Assembly (NCBI GenBank): GCA_949130485.1
Contig: OX422183.1
Span: 14,715,312 to 14,779,311, forward strand
From: Agelas oroides
Taxonomy: Eukaryota; Porifera; Demospongiae; Agelasida; Agelasidae
Direction of reading: 5' to 3'
Length of the DNA: 64,000 bases
Shown here: piece after piece, positions 21,782-32,763 of the stretch
Position numbering within the stretch: the first letter of the stretch is position 1
Layout: every line of letters starts with the position of its first letter
Made by a program: the position numbers and the translations under genes
Notes under the pieces: generated by a model
Told to the model about the DNA's origin: nothing
The model's input: only the letters and a program-made list of their open reading frames with translations
Database searches by the model: none

Positions 21782-22235
21782 AAACAAATCCTAGATGTGA
21801 ACAACATAACGCAAGATCATACCTGATTGTACCTAGATAAATGCTATAATCAACATTGGTCTCAATTGTGCAATTTGTATTAGCTATAGGTATAGCAGTA
21901 CAAACAATAATAGGGATGGTTGCACATGCAAACTCATTACACCCATCAGGCATGGTATGTGTAGTTGCATGTACCTGTACCATGCATAATTAACTTAGGC
22001 TTACTAAAGCATGCTCCTATAATGTTTGGGTTTAGGCCTGGGTACTTCCTTGTCCCTAAGCAGCTTGAACCTGCCAGGACCGATGGACTGAAGAAAACAG
22101 CTAGCAGATTCTCGTACTAGTAGCCTCTGCTTAGCCCTCCCTGCCAGCGTACAGCAAAGGATGGTTCTCAAAATGCAGCCACGTTGTACTCAACAGCCGG
22201 ATTACGCAGTACCATGCCTACCGGAAATATACCGG

Positions 22236-22318
22236 AAGCCCCTGAGTTAGGGACACCTCACTATAACAGACCAAATGTTGTGTCCCGGTGGTGTCCGTTA
22301 TAGAGGGGTTCCACTGTA
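22236..22318. mobile_element. end of a DNA transposon (pogo/mariner-type)
   Basis: GTCCGTTATAGAGGGGTTCC followed by ACTGTA is a typical CAGTGGAACC-type terminus read outward. An internal inverted match (GTCC...ACTATAACAGACC) precedes it. The opposite end was not found. Confidence 0.4.
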
Positions 22319-22618
22319 CAACATCTACTTACCGAGTGGAATAGACATGGTTTGTTATGCTTTTACAGACTTGGAATGCCAACTTTCAATTCACTGACAT
22401 GGCTGCTTTAGACTTATGTTCCTTCTGGGTAATTGCTAACAAGGGCATGTGATAGCTCAATTAACATACGACTAAGAGAAGTTCTCTCAGTTTGTTCTTC
22501 CAGTTTTGTAAGCTAATGCTACTCACTTTGTCCAGCATTCTATTTGAATTTTTTTCTCCTTTCCACATCTGTGACTCTCTTGGTAAATGCTGTGTTTTCC
22601 ATGTCTGAGTGTTACTTT

Positions 22619-23277
22619 TCAATTCTTTGAATATCTGATCAACATTATCTGTTGTCTTGTTAATGGCAGAGACACTGACGTAGTCTTTCTCTTCTTTGCA
22701 CTAGTTTCTGAAGTGCTTTCTGTGTGAATTCCATCACACCAAAGTGTGATTTTCAAGCCTGGCTCAAATGAATCATACATCACATCCAGATCTAGCTCTT
22801 CAAAAATCAAGTGCTCAGTGTTACCTTCCAAATAACTTACTTGGATATCAGAACTCGCAATTATGTCATCAGGGAAGGACTCGTGCAACTTCACCTTGAG
22901 TACAGCAGGTAATCCAATAACTTCGGTTACACCATGCCACCGCCTAATTACAAAGTCACTTTTTGGGGGGTTGATGATCTTTCTGTCGGAGGAATGTCTT
23001 CTTTCTTTCTCGTTGCTACGGTACGGCTCACACTAGCTGTGCTTGTGGCCATAGTTATGTTGTAGCTGTGAATTGGCTCAAAGGTTTTCCTACGAATAGT
23101 GAGTACTAGCGTAAAGGTGGGGTTCCAGTATCGCTGCATCTCGTCACCCACCACGACTTTGCGCTCAAGCCTGCATGCACAAGTTAATTTACACAGCACA
23201 TCCACGTGAAAGTGCTTGAGCATACTACTTCCATATATAGGGTTAAATTGACTAAGGCGGGCTGAAACAACTTCCAT
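22619..23277 (-). pseudogene. unrecognised protein, frame broken once
   Basis: From ATG at 23277 the frame reads MEVVSARLSQFNPIYGSSML... to ATRKKEDIPPTERSS, then is lost at a CCCCCC/AAAAA run near 22965. In the next frame it continues DFVIRRWHGVTEVIGLPAVL, KLHESFPDDIIASSDIQVSY, HLIFEELDLDVMYDSFEPGL, ITLWCDGIHTE. The two halves join with one indel, which may be a sequencing error in the homopolymer. The family is unknown; acidic and hydrophobic alternation suggests a folded domain. Confidence 0.45.
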
Positions 23278-23815
23278 ATTTGAAAGTCAAAATTGTAGTA
23301 TGTTACAAGGATTTTGCAATATCAACTTAGTCCTATTTACAACCCAGACAGTTTTTAAGCTTAAGTAGTTCAAGTGGCTGTTGTTTTTGGGGAGACCCTC
23401 AAGGGCACAGTGCCCTTTGAAAAAGGCCTGTGCTTCATGTTCTAATAATGTCTTCTGATGCCCTAGGAGCAAGCACTTATCGTGCCTGAAGACTGTTGTA
23501 TTCTTTCAAACTCTTCTGACCACTTGAACGGAAGGTCATGAAGTATGCATCTCTTTCTGAGAATATGTGTATTATGTACATGATGCTTGGGATTGGGCAG
23601 TGAGGTGCATTTTAGAGGCAAGTTTTTATTTTGTGCTTGAATGTCTACTGCCTGTTTCATTGCATCACATGTGATTATCTCATGGGATGAGCTTCAAAGA
23701 GACAGCTATTAGGGCTCCAAGTGGTAAATAGAAGGTGGCAGGCAGGTACAGGTCGGGTCAGCTAGGAGACATTCTTAAGTGCGAAATAAATCCACGGAAA
23801 AAAAAAAAAAACTGG
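23278..23815. other. unassigned minus frames
   Basis: Frames at 23287-23472 (LLGHQKTLLEHEAQAFFKGH) and 23463-23660 look weakly protein-like. They may be old transposon debris. A poly-A run sits at 23797-23811. Confidence 0.3.
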
Positions 23816-23884
23816 GTTCCAGCCAGGATTCGAACCCAAGACCTTCTGAGTACTAGTCAGATGCTCTAATTAAGCCACTTGGAC
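23816..23884 (-). tRNA. tRNA-Thr(AGT)-like sequence with oligo-T terminator
   Basis: The cloverleaf has D stem GCTT/GAGC, anticodon stem TCTGA/TCAGA with loop CTAGTAC (anticodon AGT, U33 kept), and T arm with loop TTCGAAT. The acceptor GTCCAAG/CTGGAAC pairs 5 of 7. The A box (GTGGCTTAATTAGAGC) and B box (GGTTCGAATCC) are good. A run of T directly downstream on this strand would stop Pol III. It could be a diverged tRNA-Thr gene or a tRNA-derived SINE head. Confidence 0.6.
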
Positions 23885-24279
23885 CAGCAGACAAGCTAGC
23901 TACATAAGCAGCATTGCCTACAGGCCTCAACGAAATTCCAACTGATTCTCACTCTCTTAGGGCTGGACTAGTATTCAGAAGGTGTCACAAACCCATTTTG
24001 TCTTGTGGGATAGTCTGCCGAACCCAGACCCCCCTAGTTGCATTAGAACAAAGGGTCCGGGGTTTAGACTAGTTGCGAGACCAATCACAGAAGCAAATAG
24101 CTCATGCAGTGTGGCTTATGAGGCAAGGCAAACTAGATTTATATAGTTTAGCATCAGTGTCTGCTTCATTTGCAACCTGCCACCTCAACTGTCATTATCG
24201 CCTTTCAAACAATGACACGCCCACTTGTAATGCATGGTTGAAGCGCTGTCAATTTGCTGAGCGTATATAGCATTTGGAT

Positions 24280-26030
24280 AATTGGGGCGAGCGTGAGCGA
24301 GCCCCTCTCTAGTGAGTTCTATTGCAACTTTTCCTATATTATCTGTCGTACGTCATTCCGTATATTCTTGATGCTGTAATTTAATGCGATAGCCGTGGGC
24401 AGCATGCGGAGTGTAAGTAAGATTTTCCTACAACTTGATGTTCTGGCAGCAAGATAGCTAGGGTGAGCTTGAATGACGACAGTTATGAAAGATAGCCAGG
24501 AATAACAGCCGGAGCGAGCACACCTATTGTACGAGACATAAAAGTTGTGTTTTCGCGACGACATTCAGGATAGGCAGGTGGAGCGTTGCACCTACTCAGT
24601 AAGTGTACAAGAGCTAACAGTTGTGTAGAGTTACAAACCTCGTTCTAGCTATACATGCCATGCATGAATGGCCTGTGTGCTGTGATCTGATACTCCATTG
24701 GTAAAAGCTTAGCTACATAACAGTCAATGCTGTAGTGTAGTGCATTGCTTGCTCGCACTCACCCCACAATGTTCTACATTCATTCCCCTAGTGAATAATG
24801 ACTGCCTGCCCACCTGCACACAAATTGAGCAGGTGGCTGATGCTAAACTATAAATCCATTGTGTTTTGTAACTAAGTAGCGGTTGATTAAAGAGGATTAT
24901 TAGGGAGAAATGAGTGCATGTACAAAGAGAGGAGAATGTGCAGAGCATGAAATGTTTAACTCTGGTCGCCCCTAAGGTAGTGGGTTGACCCCCGTGGTGC
25001 TCATTAGCACACTATCCTTTGGTGGGAGCTGGGTGTACGCACAACTGCTGGTCACGTGTGTATCCCCGCATGCAATTTCCAGATGTGATATGTATGTTCT
25101 GTGGATAATGAATAATGACTGCCTGCCCACCCGCACACAAATTGAGCAGGTGGCTGATGCTAAACTATAATGTTTTGTAACTGAGTAGAAGTCAATTAAA
25201 GAGGATTATTGGGGCGAGCCTGAGCGAGCCCCACACTAGCGTGACTGCATTGACCATGTGTGTGTATCTATGCTTGTTTGGATTGACCATTTACCGTAAA
25301 TTTCAAATTAGTGCATTCAAAATTTTGATATTTCCCGATGTCCACGCCGATGTGTACTTCAGCTATTAGCCGTGAGAACGAGCGTGAACAAGCTACTGCC
25401 AGACTGCAGGGTCGGCATGAAAGAGCGAGAGCGAAGACGATTCAAGTTGAATGCGTTGGCAGCATGCACGGCAACTTATATATGGTGAGTCTGACGCGTG
25501 ACAAGGCAGGCTATGAGTGACAGGCAGCAGGATGTATGCTGGCTTCAGGTACGCGCCTGGCATGACCGCTCATACTGTCATCCATAGCAGGGATCCTCCT
25601 GCTAGCTCATAGTTTGACTGTGAAGCTTACATAGTAGTCCGGCTGGACAAATAGCTGCATGTCTGTGTGGGCATCCCAAATGCAATCTGCTACTCACTCA
25701 GGCTCACCCCAGGATGATTCAGCATCTTTCTAGTTAAGGAGAGATGAGAGCATGTACAAAGAGAGAAGAGTGTACAGGGCATAAACAGTACTACTACGTG
25801 TATGACATAAAATAAGATACATAATAACAGCACAATCATCGCATTCCTCCCCCCTAAGTGACTCGCTCAGGCTCACCCCAGGATGATTCAGCATCTTTCT
25901 AGTTAGGGAGAGATGAGATCATGTACAAAGAGAGAAGAGTGTACAGGGCATAAACAGTACTACTACGTGTATGACATAAAATAAGATTACATAATAACAG
26001 CACAATCATCACATTCCTCCCCCCTAAGTG
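24280..26030. repeat. dispersed repeat family around GGGGCGAGC..GAGCGAGCCCC
   Basis: ATTGGGGCGAGC(G/C)TGAGCG occurs at 24281 and 25210. Related or inverted forms lie near 19240, 25695, 25865, 46632 and 59630. Between them, GAGCAGGTGGCTGATGCTAA (24828, 25145) and TACAAAGAGAG segments (24920, 25757, 25928) repeat in mosaic order. This looks like overlapping copies of one non-autonomous element. No coding frame was recognised. Confidence 0.6.
25693..26030. repeat. tandem duplication, 169/170 bp
   Basis: GGCTCACCCCAGGATGATTC at 25701 recurs at 25870. The whole unit to CCCCTAAGTG (25851 and 26021) is almost identical. Confidence 0.9.
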
Positions 26031-26058
26031 GAAACATAAAGTGTTCAATCAATGAGAG

Positions 26059-26600
26059 TCACATAAATCTCTCTGGGGGATCTCTCTCTCTCAGCAGATA
26101 ATGAGGTTCAGGCTGTGGTAACATAACACGCTCTTGTAGTGGAAGAACCGATTGTCGTTGATCTGGATTTGGTTGTTGTTGCCCTTCAGTGGCATTGCTG
26201 AAACTGCTAGCCATAGGCTCTACAATCTGCTCTGGAACCAACATGGGTTCTGGTAACGTATTGTGCACAGGTCTTGATGTCGTCTGACAGTTCGACCATC
26301 AGTGAGTTCAGTAGTGTATGACACAGGTCCTGTCACTTCAGAAATGACGCCAGGTAGCCACACTCCTCCCTGGCCAAAATTGCAGACTTATACACAGTCA
26401 GAAACACTAAACTCGTGAGCATGCTGATCATGTTCTTCCTTCTGATGTTGTTGGTTATGTTCCACGTGAGATTCCAACAAGGGTCTTAGCAGGTCCGATC
26501 ATGAACGCAACTGTCGACCAAACATCAGTTCAGCTGGCGATACCCTAGTAGACCCTAGTAGTGCTGTGTTGAATGTTCTGTAGGAGAATAGGAAACTAGA
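26059..26600 (-). pseudogene. Ty3/Gypsy integrase C-terminal region
   Basis: The minus strand reads VSPAELMFGRQLRS, a QxxQK..HDQHA stretch, then VWLPGVISEVTGPVSYTTEL and TDGRTVRRHQD (GPY/F-type module). It ends in the proline-rich tail LRERDPPERFM*. An in-frame TAA sits just before VCNFGQGG, and a frame change separates the tail from the module. The rest of pol is missing. Confidence 0.75.
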
Positions 26601-26712
26601 TCAGAGATTGTACCGCCCTTCATCTTGAGTCCTTCTTTAACTCTTTGAACGTTTACTTCTCTTGAGTGCGAATGACGTATTCATACACCTGCATTTCTTT
26701 CCAGTCCCTACC

Positions 26713-27287
26713 TAGCCTCATTCCCAGGCTCTCGTGCGTGGGTGGAGGAAAAAGAGCCTGGTACACACTGTTTGTGCATGCTCAGTTTTCCCAGGATTTC
26801 TGGGAATTTGGAAATTCCATGAAATCTGCTCCGTTACACTAACCTCTGCGAGGCATGCCGACTTCTCCCATATAAAAGATGCCTGCCACTGACCACACTC
26901 TCTGTGGACGATGACGAGGGAGCGATGAAGGTACTCAGCCCTTTGCTTGCAGGAATTGTCCACGCATTTGCCCATTCCAGCTAAATACTGCGGCGCGTGA
27001 CTGCCGCAATCTTTCCATCTTTCCCTTTGAAGTTCACCGATTGCTTTGACCGAAGCAATGCAGACCGTTACTGTCAAAGCGATGTTTTTGACTTCAAAAT
27101 CACCCTATGTGTCTCACAGGAAATATAACTATGCAATGCAGCCTTTCAACAGGTGAACAGAAATTGACCGTAATTTTAGTGTAGCGGAGTAGTATGCAGG
27201 TAACCAAGGGAACTTAGCACATGCATGAGCAGCATCTACCAGACTCTCTTTCCTCCTCCCCCGCACAAGAGCCTGGGAACGAGGCTA
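26713..27287. mobile_element. 575-bp foldback element, 9-bp target duplication
   Basis: TAGCCTCATTCCCAGGCTC and GAGCCTGGGAACGAGGCTA are the ends. The flanks are GTCCCTACC (26704-26712) and GTCCCTACT (27288-27296), 8 of 9 identical. Inside, a minus frame of 119 codons (26718-27077) reads Cys-containing sequence (KCVDNSCKQRAEYLHRSL). It may be chance or captured host sequence. Confidence 0.8.
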
Positions 27288-27672
27288 GTCCCTACTGTGC
27301 ATAGAAGCAAAGGTGAAAGCACTTTAGGGTAAATCACTACTTATTTAGTAGTAATGAGTTTAAGCCACACCTTTCCACTTACATCACTGCTTTTAAAAAA
27401 CAGGAAGGGACAGTACTAGTTCATGAGCGGTTGCGAAATTGGCCAAGGGTTGCTAAACATGAAGCTTTTATTTGAACACAGCGAGTAAACAGCCTCCAGT
27501 TTTCAGGAGTACATGTACTAGCTTCGACTCCGTCAGAGCTGTAAGTAGTAAGTGAGAAAATTGGCACCAATTCAAATCGTTGGTAAAATCTACGACATAT
27601 CAATAGAGAGAATGGGGGAAAAACGTAGTTTCCTCTTTGGTATAGTTCTGGAGTCTTATTGGATCTTTTAGT

Positions 27673-28425
27673 TTAGATCATGGTTGTAGTAAATGCTTCA
27701 ATATGATTGGTCAACAGCAGGTGTTCTAAATCCCATAGAATACTTGTAAATTCTCATAGAACACCTGTAATTTATTGCTCAGAGCATGAGGCCATTGTTT
27801 TGGCCTTACATTGTCAGTAGTATGTACATGGATTATATATAAACAAATATTTTGATGTGTGTAAATACAAGTATATTTTGTGTAAATAAGCGAATTTTTG
27901 TTTTCAGTAAATCCAAAAAATTGTTTTTCCATTCGAGCGTATGCGGAAGTCCGGTTATTATCCGTACACCACCTCCATGAGCAGCGCTGTCTTTGAAACT
28001 GGCTGTGTTCTTCGAGTGAAGACAACGCTTTGAACAGCCGTTCGTTGTTCTCAGCGTGACCTTTCTTCACCAAGGTATATCGTAACCTGCACCCGTACTT
28101 TCAGAACACAGGTGAGTTATAGTTCGGTTGTCGAGGTGTGTTCCGTTCGCTCAGTTCGCTCTGCAGGGTAGCTAGCCCGACGGCTCTTCGTGTCCACAGC
28201 TTTCCGTCGCTTGTGATGGCGGTATTTGCTTCGAAAATATGCTGGAGTTTACAACAGTGCTAGCCCTGATCTAAAAAAGTGAGACACTGAGACCAACGGG
28301 ATCTACGCGATTTATAAACCCTCGGGCCCCCTAGTAGCGCCCTCGCTGCGCTCGGGACGCTACAGCCCGGGGGCCCTCGGGTTTATAAATCGCGTAGATC
28401 CCTTGGTCTCAGTGTCTAACTATTA
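27673..28425. repeat. duplicated block, copy B
   Basis: Partner of 691-1500. It lacks the 52-bp foldback and one AGTGCTAGC copy, so it preserves the pre-insertion state. Confidence 0.85.
28283..28416. repeat. 134-bp palindromic element, copy 2
   Basis: GACACTGAGACC to GGTCTCAGTGTC, with inverted arms reading CCCTCGGGCCCCC / GGGGGCCCTCGGG and GCGATTTATAAA / TTTATAAATCGC. It is almost perfectly symmetrical. Confidence 0.85.
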
Positions 28426-28911
28426 TTTAGTTTAGTTACAGTCTCCAGTTCTCCGGACAATTTTAGTTTCATGATTGACTAATATTTAGTTAATTATACA
28501 GTCTACAACCAAGGTTCCTAAATCTCATCAGCAGTATAACATACTTGAGCTAGAGGAAAAAAAGCTCAAATTTCATGAAGTGTACAATATTGGGGAAAAA
28601 ATGACCTCGCTTCACGCGCAGGTGTTTCTATAGGTTTCCACGGGTATCTAAATCCCGTAGACCCCTCGGTTTCATCGTATAATCTATATTTAAGCTGTCC
28701 ATATAGCAAAACAAAGGTATAGCTGGTCCCAATAGCTCAGGGAGCTACGTAGTATCAAGAGCTAGTATCAAGGGACATTAAATCAAAAGGGAAATAAAAG
28801 CACAACAGGGGCAGGCACACAAATTAGAACAAACTTACACAAAGCTTAAAGTATACTTGAATATTGCTTCGTGTAAACTTCAGTGGCTTCTCAGCTGGCT
28901 TCTGCGTAAAC

Positions 28912-29014
28912 GGTTATACCAACTTGAGTTTGGAAAATAGGATAACCTTCCTCTTCGTTAATAGTCGAAACGTCAGCAAAGTTATTTTCCGAACTCAGTT
29001 GGTAACAGATAACC
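28912..29014. repeat. imperfect inverted repeat
   Basis: GGTTATACCAACTTGAGTTT-GGAAAATA pairs with the reverse complement of TATTTTCCGAACTCAGTTGG-TAACAGATAACC. The arms are about 27 nt and the loop about 40 nt. Confidence 0.6.
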
Positions 29015-29082
29015 TTTCTATTTATTTATTGCTTCGTGTATTCCCGATAGGCATGGTCTAACTATTACTTATCTTAGAAAGT

Positions 29083-29430
29083 TTACTTATTTAGACAAGC
29101 TGCCCAATATTCGGAGCACTCCCTCATCAAATGGTCGTCAAAGAGCTCGCGGAGGCTTCTGTCTCCCGTATCCTCGAACCTTTCTCCAACTGGTCTGCAA
29201 TGCACAAATTTTCTCAGAGTTTCGAAGTGCTGTACAGAACTAAAGTATGGCGAATTTTTGGACAATTGCGCCGACTTGGATTCTGCAGACTTGACAGTGG
29301 ATTGTGTCTTGCACGTCGTCGACTTGCGCGGCACTGCCACTGCGGAGGATGTCACTGTGGAGGAAAAAGTTTGCAGGTTCGGTATTTGATATCTTGTAGG
29401 GGACAGGTAGGTTATTTCCCGATTGGCCAT
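29083..29430 (-). CDS. unrecognised 115-aa protein, paralogue 1
   Basis: Starts MANREITYLSPTRYQIPNLQ, has a Ser/Lys-rich middle, and ends with HFETLRKFVHCRPVGERFED, TGDRSLRELFDDHLMRECSE, YWAACLNK. It is conserved with the neighbouring broken copy at 29587-29919, including the start MAN.EI..LSP and the (F/H)xTLR...P.G.R box. That conservation argues it is coding. No signal peptide or known domain was recognised. Confidence 0.45.
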   Translation of the reverse strand: MANREITYLSPTRYQIPNLQTFSSTVTSSAVAVPRKSTTCKTQSTVKSAESKSAQLSKNSPYFSSVQHFETLRKFVHCRPVGERFEDTGDRSLRELFDDHLMRECSEYWAACLNK

Positions 29431-29586
29431 ATTGACTCGCTGTTGACAACAGGACGTGTACCGACTGATAAAGCCCTGGTATCTTACAAAGTTTACTTAC
29501 TCAGGCACGCGGCCCAATATCTTAAGCACTTCATGATCAAGCCTTCTTCACTAAATAGCCCGCGGAACCTTCTGTCTCCAAAGTCC

Positions 29587-29919
29587 TCAAAGGTTTCTTT
29601 GACCGGACGGCAGGGGAGCTAGGTACCTTCTCAGGGTTTGAAAGTCCTTAAAAGAACTGAATGACATGGATTCCAACTTGGATTCTGACTTGAACGTCGA
29701 TTTGCGCACCACTGGCAGTTTGGACCCTGACTCGCGCAGATGGGGAATTCCGAACTTCAAGGGGGAGAGGTTTGCTATCTCCCAATTGGCCATTCTTGTG
29801 GTTGTATTGATTCGCAACGGGATGTGGTTGTACTCACTCGCAACAGGACATGGTTGTACTGACTCGCAACGGGACGTGGTTTTACTGACTTGCAACGGGA
29901 CGTGCTTGTGTCTTTTCAC
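29587..29919 (-). pseudogene. paralogue 2 of the 115-aa protein, truncated
   Basis: Within the frame MANWEIANLSPLKFGIPHLR aligns with paralogue 1. The C-terminal match ends with TLRRYLAPLPSGQRNL*, after which related sequence (RLWRQK..) continues with stops. The sequence 5' of MANWE is translated from a 27-bp tandem repeat. Confidence 0.45.
29800..29910. repeat. four ~27-bp tandem units
   Basis: GGTTGTACTGACTCGCAACG-type units (GGGACGTGGTT..) occur four times with substitutions. They lie just upstream of paralogue 2 on its strand. Confidence 0.75.
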
Positions 29920-29939
29920 ACGCTACATCAGGCTATAAG

Positions 29940-31000
29940 TGCTATGTAAGTAGGTGCGCACGCCAATTGCACTTACAGCTGAGGGTCGAGCAATCCCTAA
30001 TTAGCCCTATTGGTCAATATATTATACATATTTATATGTGCATATACACCGTTGCCCTAACAACACCCTAAATTAACCCTTACCCAACCCTAATAAACCC
30101 TAACCCAACCAATCAGATTACAGCTTTGAAACCCACTTCGGTACTAACCCTTCTTGTAATATATCATCTGTAACATTCAAAAGACAGCATCAGTACAGCT
30201 CATGTTTTGTAGGATTAATGCAAAGTTTGTGAGTTACAACAATTGGGCACTGCCCCCCATCTGTCTACCCTCATGTCTACCTGACATCATGCATGTGACT
30301 AAATCTCCCAGCTATTTTGATAAACTGGTCCATCCGAAAAATGGCTGAACTCAAAATTGTATGGCGTTGATCAAGTTCTCAGCAAAAATATTAAAAAATT
30401 TTAAAAAACATGTTGAGCGTCCTCACTTTTCCACTGGCAGTAACCTGTTGCTTGTGCTTCAACCTTGTCAAGTGCTTGTTGATACAAGATCAACAAATGC
30501 ACTCCACTACTACAGTGTTGCTCCACTGGAGGTGCATCACTGGATATTGCTGTTGATGATGGCAAAAGGCTAATCAACAGTTACATACAAAATAATTTAG
30601 TATTCAAGGTTATTACTAACCTTGATTGGAGACAAGGTAGCTTCCCATACTGGCTTTCCAAATTTGACGAAGACAGCCAATATTGCTAACAGTAATTGGC
30701 CAAAGCCCTCTTTGTTTTTTTTGGCTGTTTTGGACTGTTTGCGTGTCTTTGTGGATGATCAAAAAAGGACGTGTACATGTTGTTAGTGAACCAAAGTGTG
30801 TTGTGGTAAAACCTTTTAGCTATGTAAGTATAGGACTAAACTCTAAAGTGAAACAATAGTTTCCTGGCCATTTTGAGATTTTATCTCACGGCTGTGTTTT
30901 CTCCATGGTGCAAGACATACCTGGGAGTGACCTGGGAGTGAGGCTAAAACAATAGCAGAGCATCTTGCGGTAAAATTTATGCACATACTGCAGAACGTAC
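29940..31000. other. spacer with short telomere-like patch
   Basis: CCCTAA motifs cluster at 30053-30112 but not as a clean tandem. No gene was recognised. Confidence 0.4.
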
Positions 31001-31186
31001 GTTGGCATCAGCTCTGTCAAGTAAGTCCTTCAGCAGCTTGTTTTTAGCTCGTATATCACACAACTTGTCTGCAACATCAAGTCGTGAAGTTAGTTCATCG
31101 TTGAGGTCACACATTTTGTTAAAGTTTGTCTGTAGCTCGTCCAGTTTGTCATCTTTGCTCCGTAGTTCTCGGTTGTAAGCATCGAT
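31001..31186 (-). CDS. coiled-coil protein exon
   Basis: A 186-nt exon follows CTTCCAACAG and ends CCAAC|GTACGT. Its 62 codons read IDAYNRELRSKDDKLDELQT, NFNKMCDLNDELTSRLDVAD and more, with heptad spacing and no proline. It is phase 0 at both ends and joins in frame with the decayed exon at 31876-32294. The precise family is not identified; cytoskeletal, ciliary or trafficking coiled coils are all possible. Confidence 0.5.
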
Positions 31187-31875
31187 CTGTTGGAAGAGAG
31201 ATAAGAATGGTCATAGTATCCCACCACAAGACTACCAGCTTATGTGACCTTCAGCACCTAGTCTGTGGTATAGCCTCACTCACAGGCCTCCCCAGTTTTT
31301 TGCATTATTCAGTTTGCATTTAATATCCCCCAAAATTAGGCAGCCAAAGGTTTCAATTTGGCATGACACTGATGAAGGAAATGTATAGACCTCCGGAAAT
31401 ACTATTATAGGGTAGGCAAACTAGATTTATTGTTGCACATTAGCCACTTACTCAATTTGTGTGCAGACGGGCGGAATTATTCAATATTCACTACTAGCGA
31501 ACTCTATGCACTGCTTGGCAAATCTACAGTGCCACATTGAAAGTGGGTGTGTCATTGCTTTGAAGGCACTAATGACAGTTGAGGCAGCGGGTCTGGAAGT
31601 GGGTGCTGTTGCAAAACAAATCTAGTTTGCCTGGCCGTATGACTAAGAGACCTCAGTTTCACTGCCTGCAGTGACAGCATTCATGTGATAGTATTCAAGG
31701 TTGAAGTTAGCTGGTTTCTACAACTGGCCGCAGTGCTAGACTACAAGTACAACTCACAAACAACCAGTGAACCACTATTCCCTATTAGCCCCTAATTTCA
31801 GGCCCTGCTTTTGCCATTATGGGTGTGGTTCACAATCAATCAATCAAGCAGTACAAAGCAACAATAACCTCAAAC

Positions 31876-32325
31876 CTGGTCTTCTAAGTCTTTGATCTGG
31901 TCTTGTAGTTATGTCAGTTGTTGTGTTGGGGGTTGTTGTTGGTGTCGAAGTTGTCACATTTCAGCGTCTTTTCTTTGCAGTGCAGTGTCTTGTCTCTGTA
32001 GTTCAGTTTCGTACATGTCAATCAGGTCTTGTCTGTCTTGTCTGTGTTCGTCTTTGTCAAGTATCTCTCATCTGTGTTCATCTCGTAGCTGTCGTAGTTT
32101 TTGTTGATGTTGGTCTTCCAGTTGATCTTTTAAGTGTCGGAGGTCATTTTGCTGTTGTCGTTGTTGTTGGTCGTGTATGCGCTGTTGTTGGTGGTGTTCT
32201 TTTCGTAAGTCGTCCATCTCCTTTCTGTGGTTCTGTCGCTGAAGGTTCAGCTCATTTTGTAAACGATCGTGAGATGGCTGCTGCTGGTTCCTTCCTGTAT
32301 TCAGAACACAAGATAAATCACTCAT
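31876..32325 (-). pseudogene. coiled-coil exon with three in-frame stops
   Basis: A very Gln/Arg/Asp-rich helix (LRKEHHQQQRIHDQQQRQQQ, LKDQLEDQHQQKLRQLRDEH) continues in one frame to GAAGACCAG|GTTTGAG at 31876. The frame is interrupted by TGA, TGA and TAA, each explained by C-to-T change of CGA or CAA. The start could be ATG at 32325 or a 3' splice site (ATACAG) at 32295. It is probably a dead exon of the same gene as 31001-31186. Confidence 0.5.
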
Positions 32326-32639
32326 ATCGTATCTCAGAAGCTTGCCCTTATTTCAGAGGAGAGGTAGGACATGGCTAACCCTTAATAATTATAACAACTG
32401 AACTTGGATACCGCATTATAAAACCATTGTTAGCTTTCTCTATCACTGGACCCAGCCTTAATTGGTGAATGGTTTGAAAACTGGGACCTTTCTTAGTAAA
32501 AGTCAAGAGAGTTCAACTGTTGAGATACAGAATCTAATTAGCAATGACCTCAGCCATTTTAATTAGTAAAGTTAAACCATGTCCCACTTTCTTTTGTAGG
32601 CATAGAAAACCTCCCATTCACACTAAAATTCTAACCTGG

Positions 32640-32708
32640 AGTTCATTGTTGGCATCATATACTTTGTTGAAGTTGGTCTGTAACTCGTCCAGCTTGGAAC
32701 AAGCACAC
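32640..32708 (-). pseudogene. second copy of the KLDELQTNFNK exon
   Basis: The minus strand reads SKLDELQTNFNKVYDANNEL with CTCCAG|GTTAGA after it. This is a paralogue of the central part of the 31001-31186 exon, placed upstream of it. Confidence 0.5.
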
Positions 32709-32763
32709 TTGAAGCTTGAAGAATGTTGTATTTACCATATCATTGAACCACTGGCCACTGCTA

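Noticed and set aside
30053..30112. Interstitial telomere (CCCTAA)n
   Set aside because: Only scattered CCCTAA/ACCCTT motifs, not a clean tandem; too short to claim.
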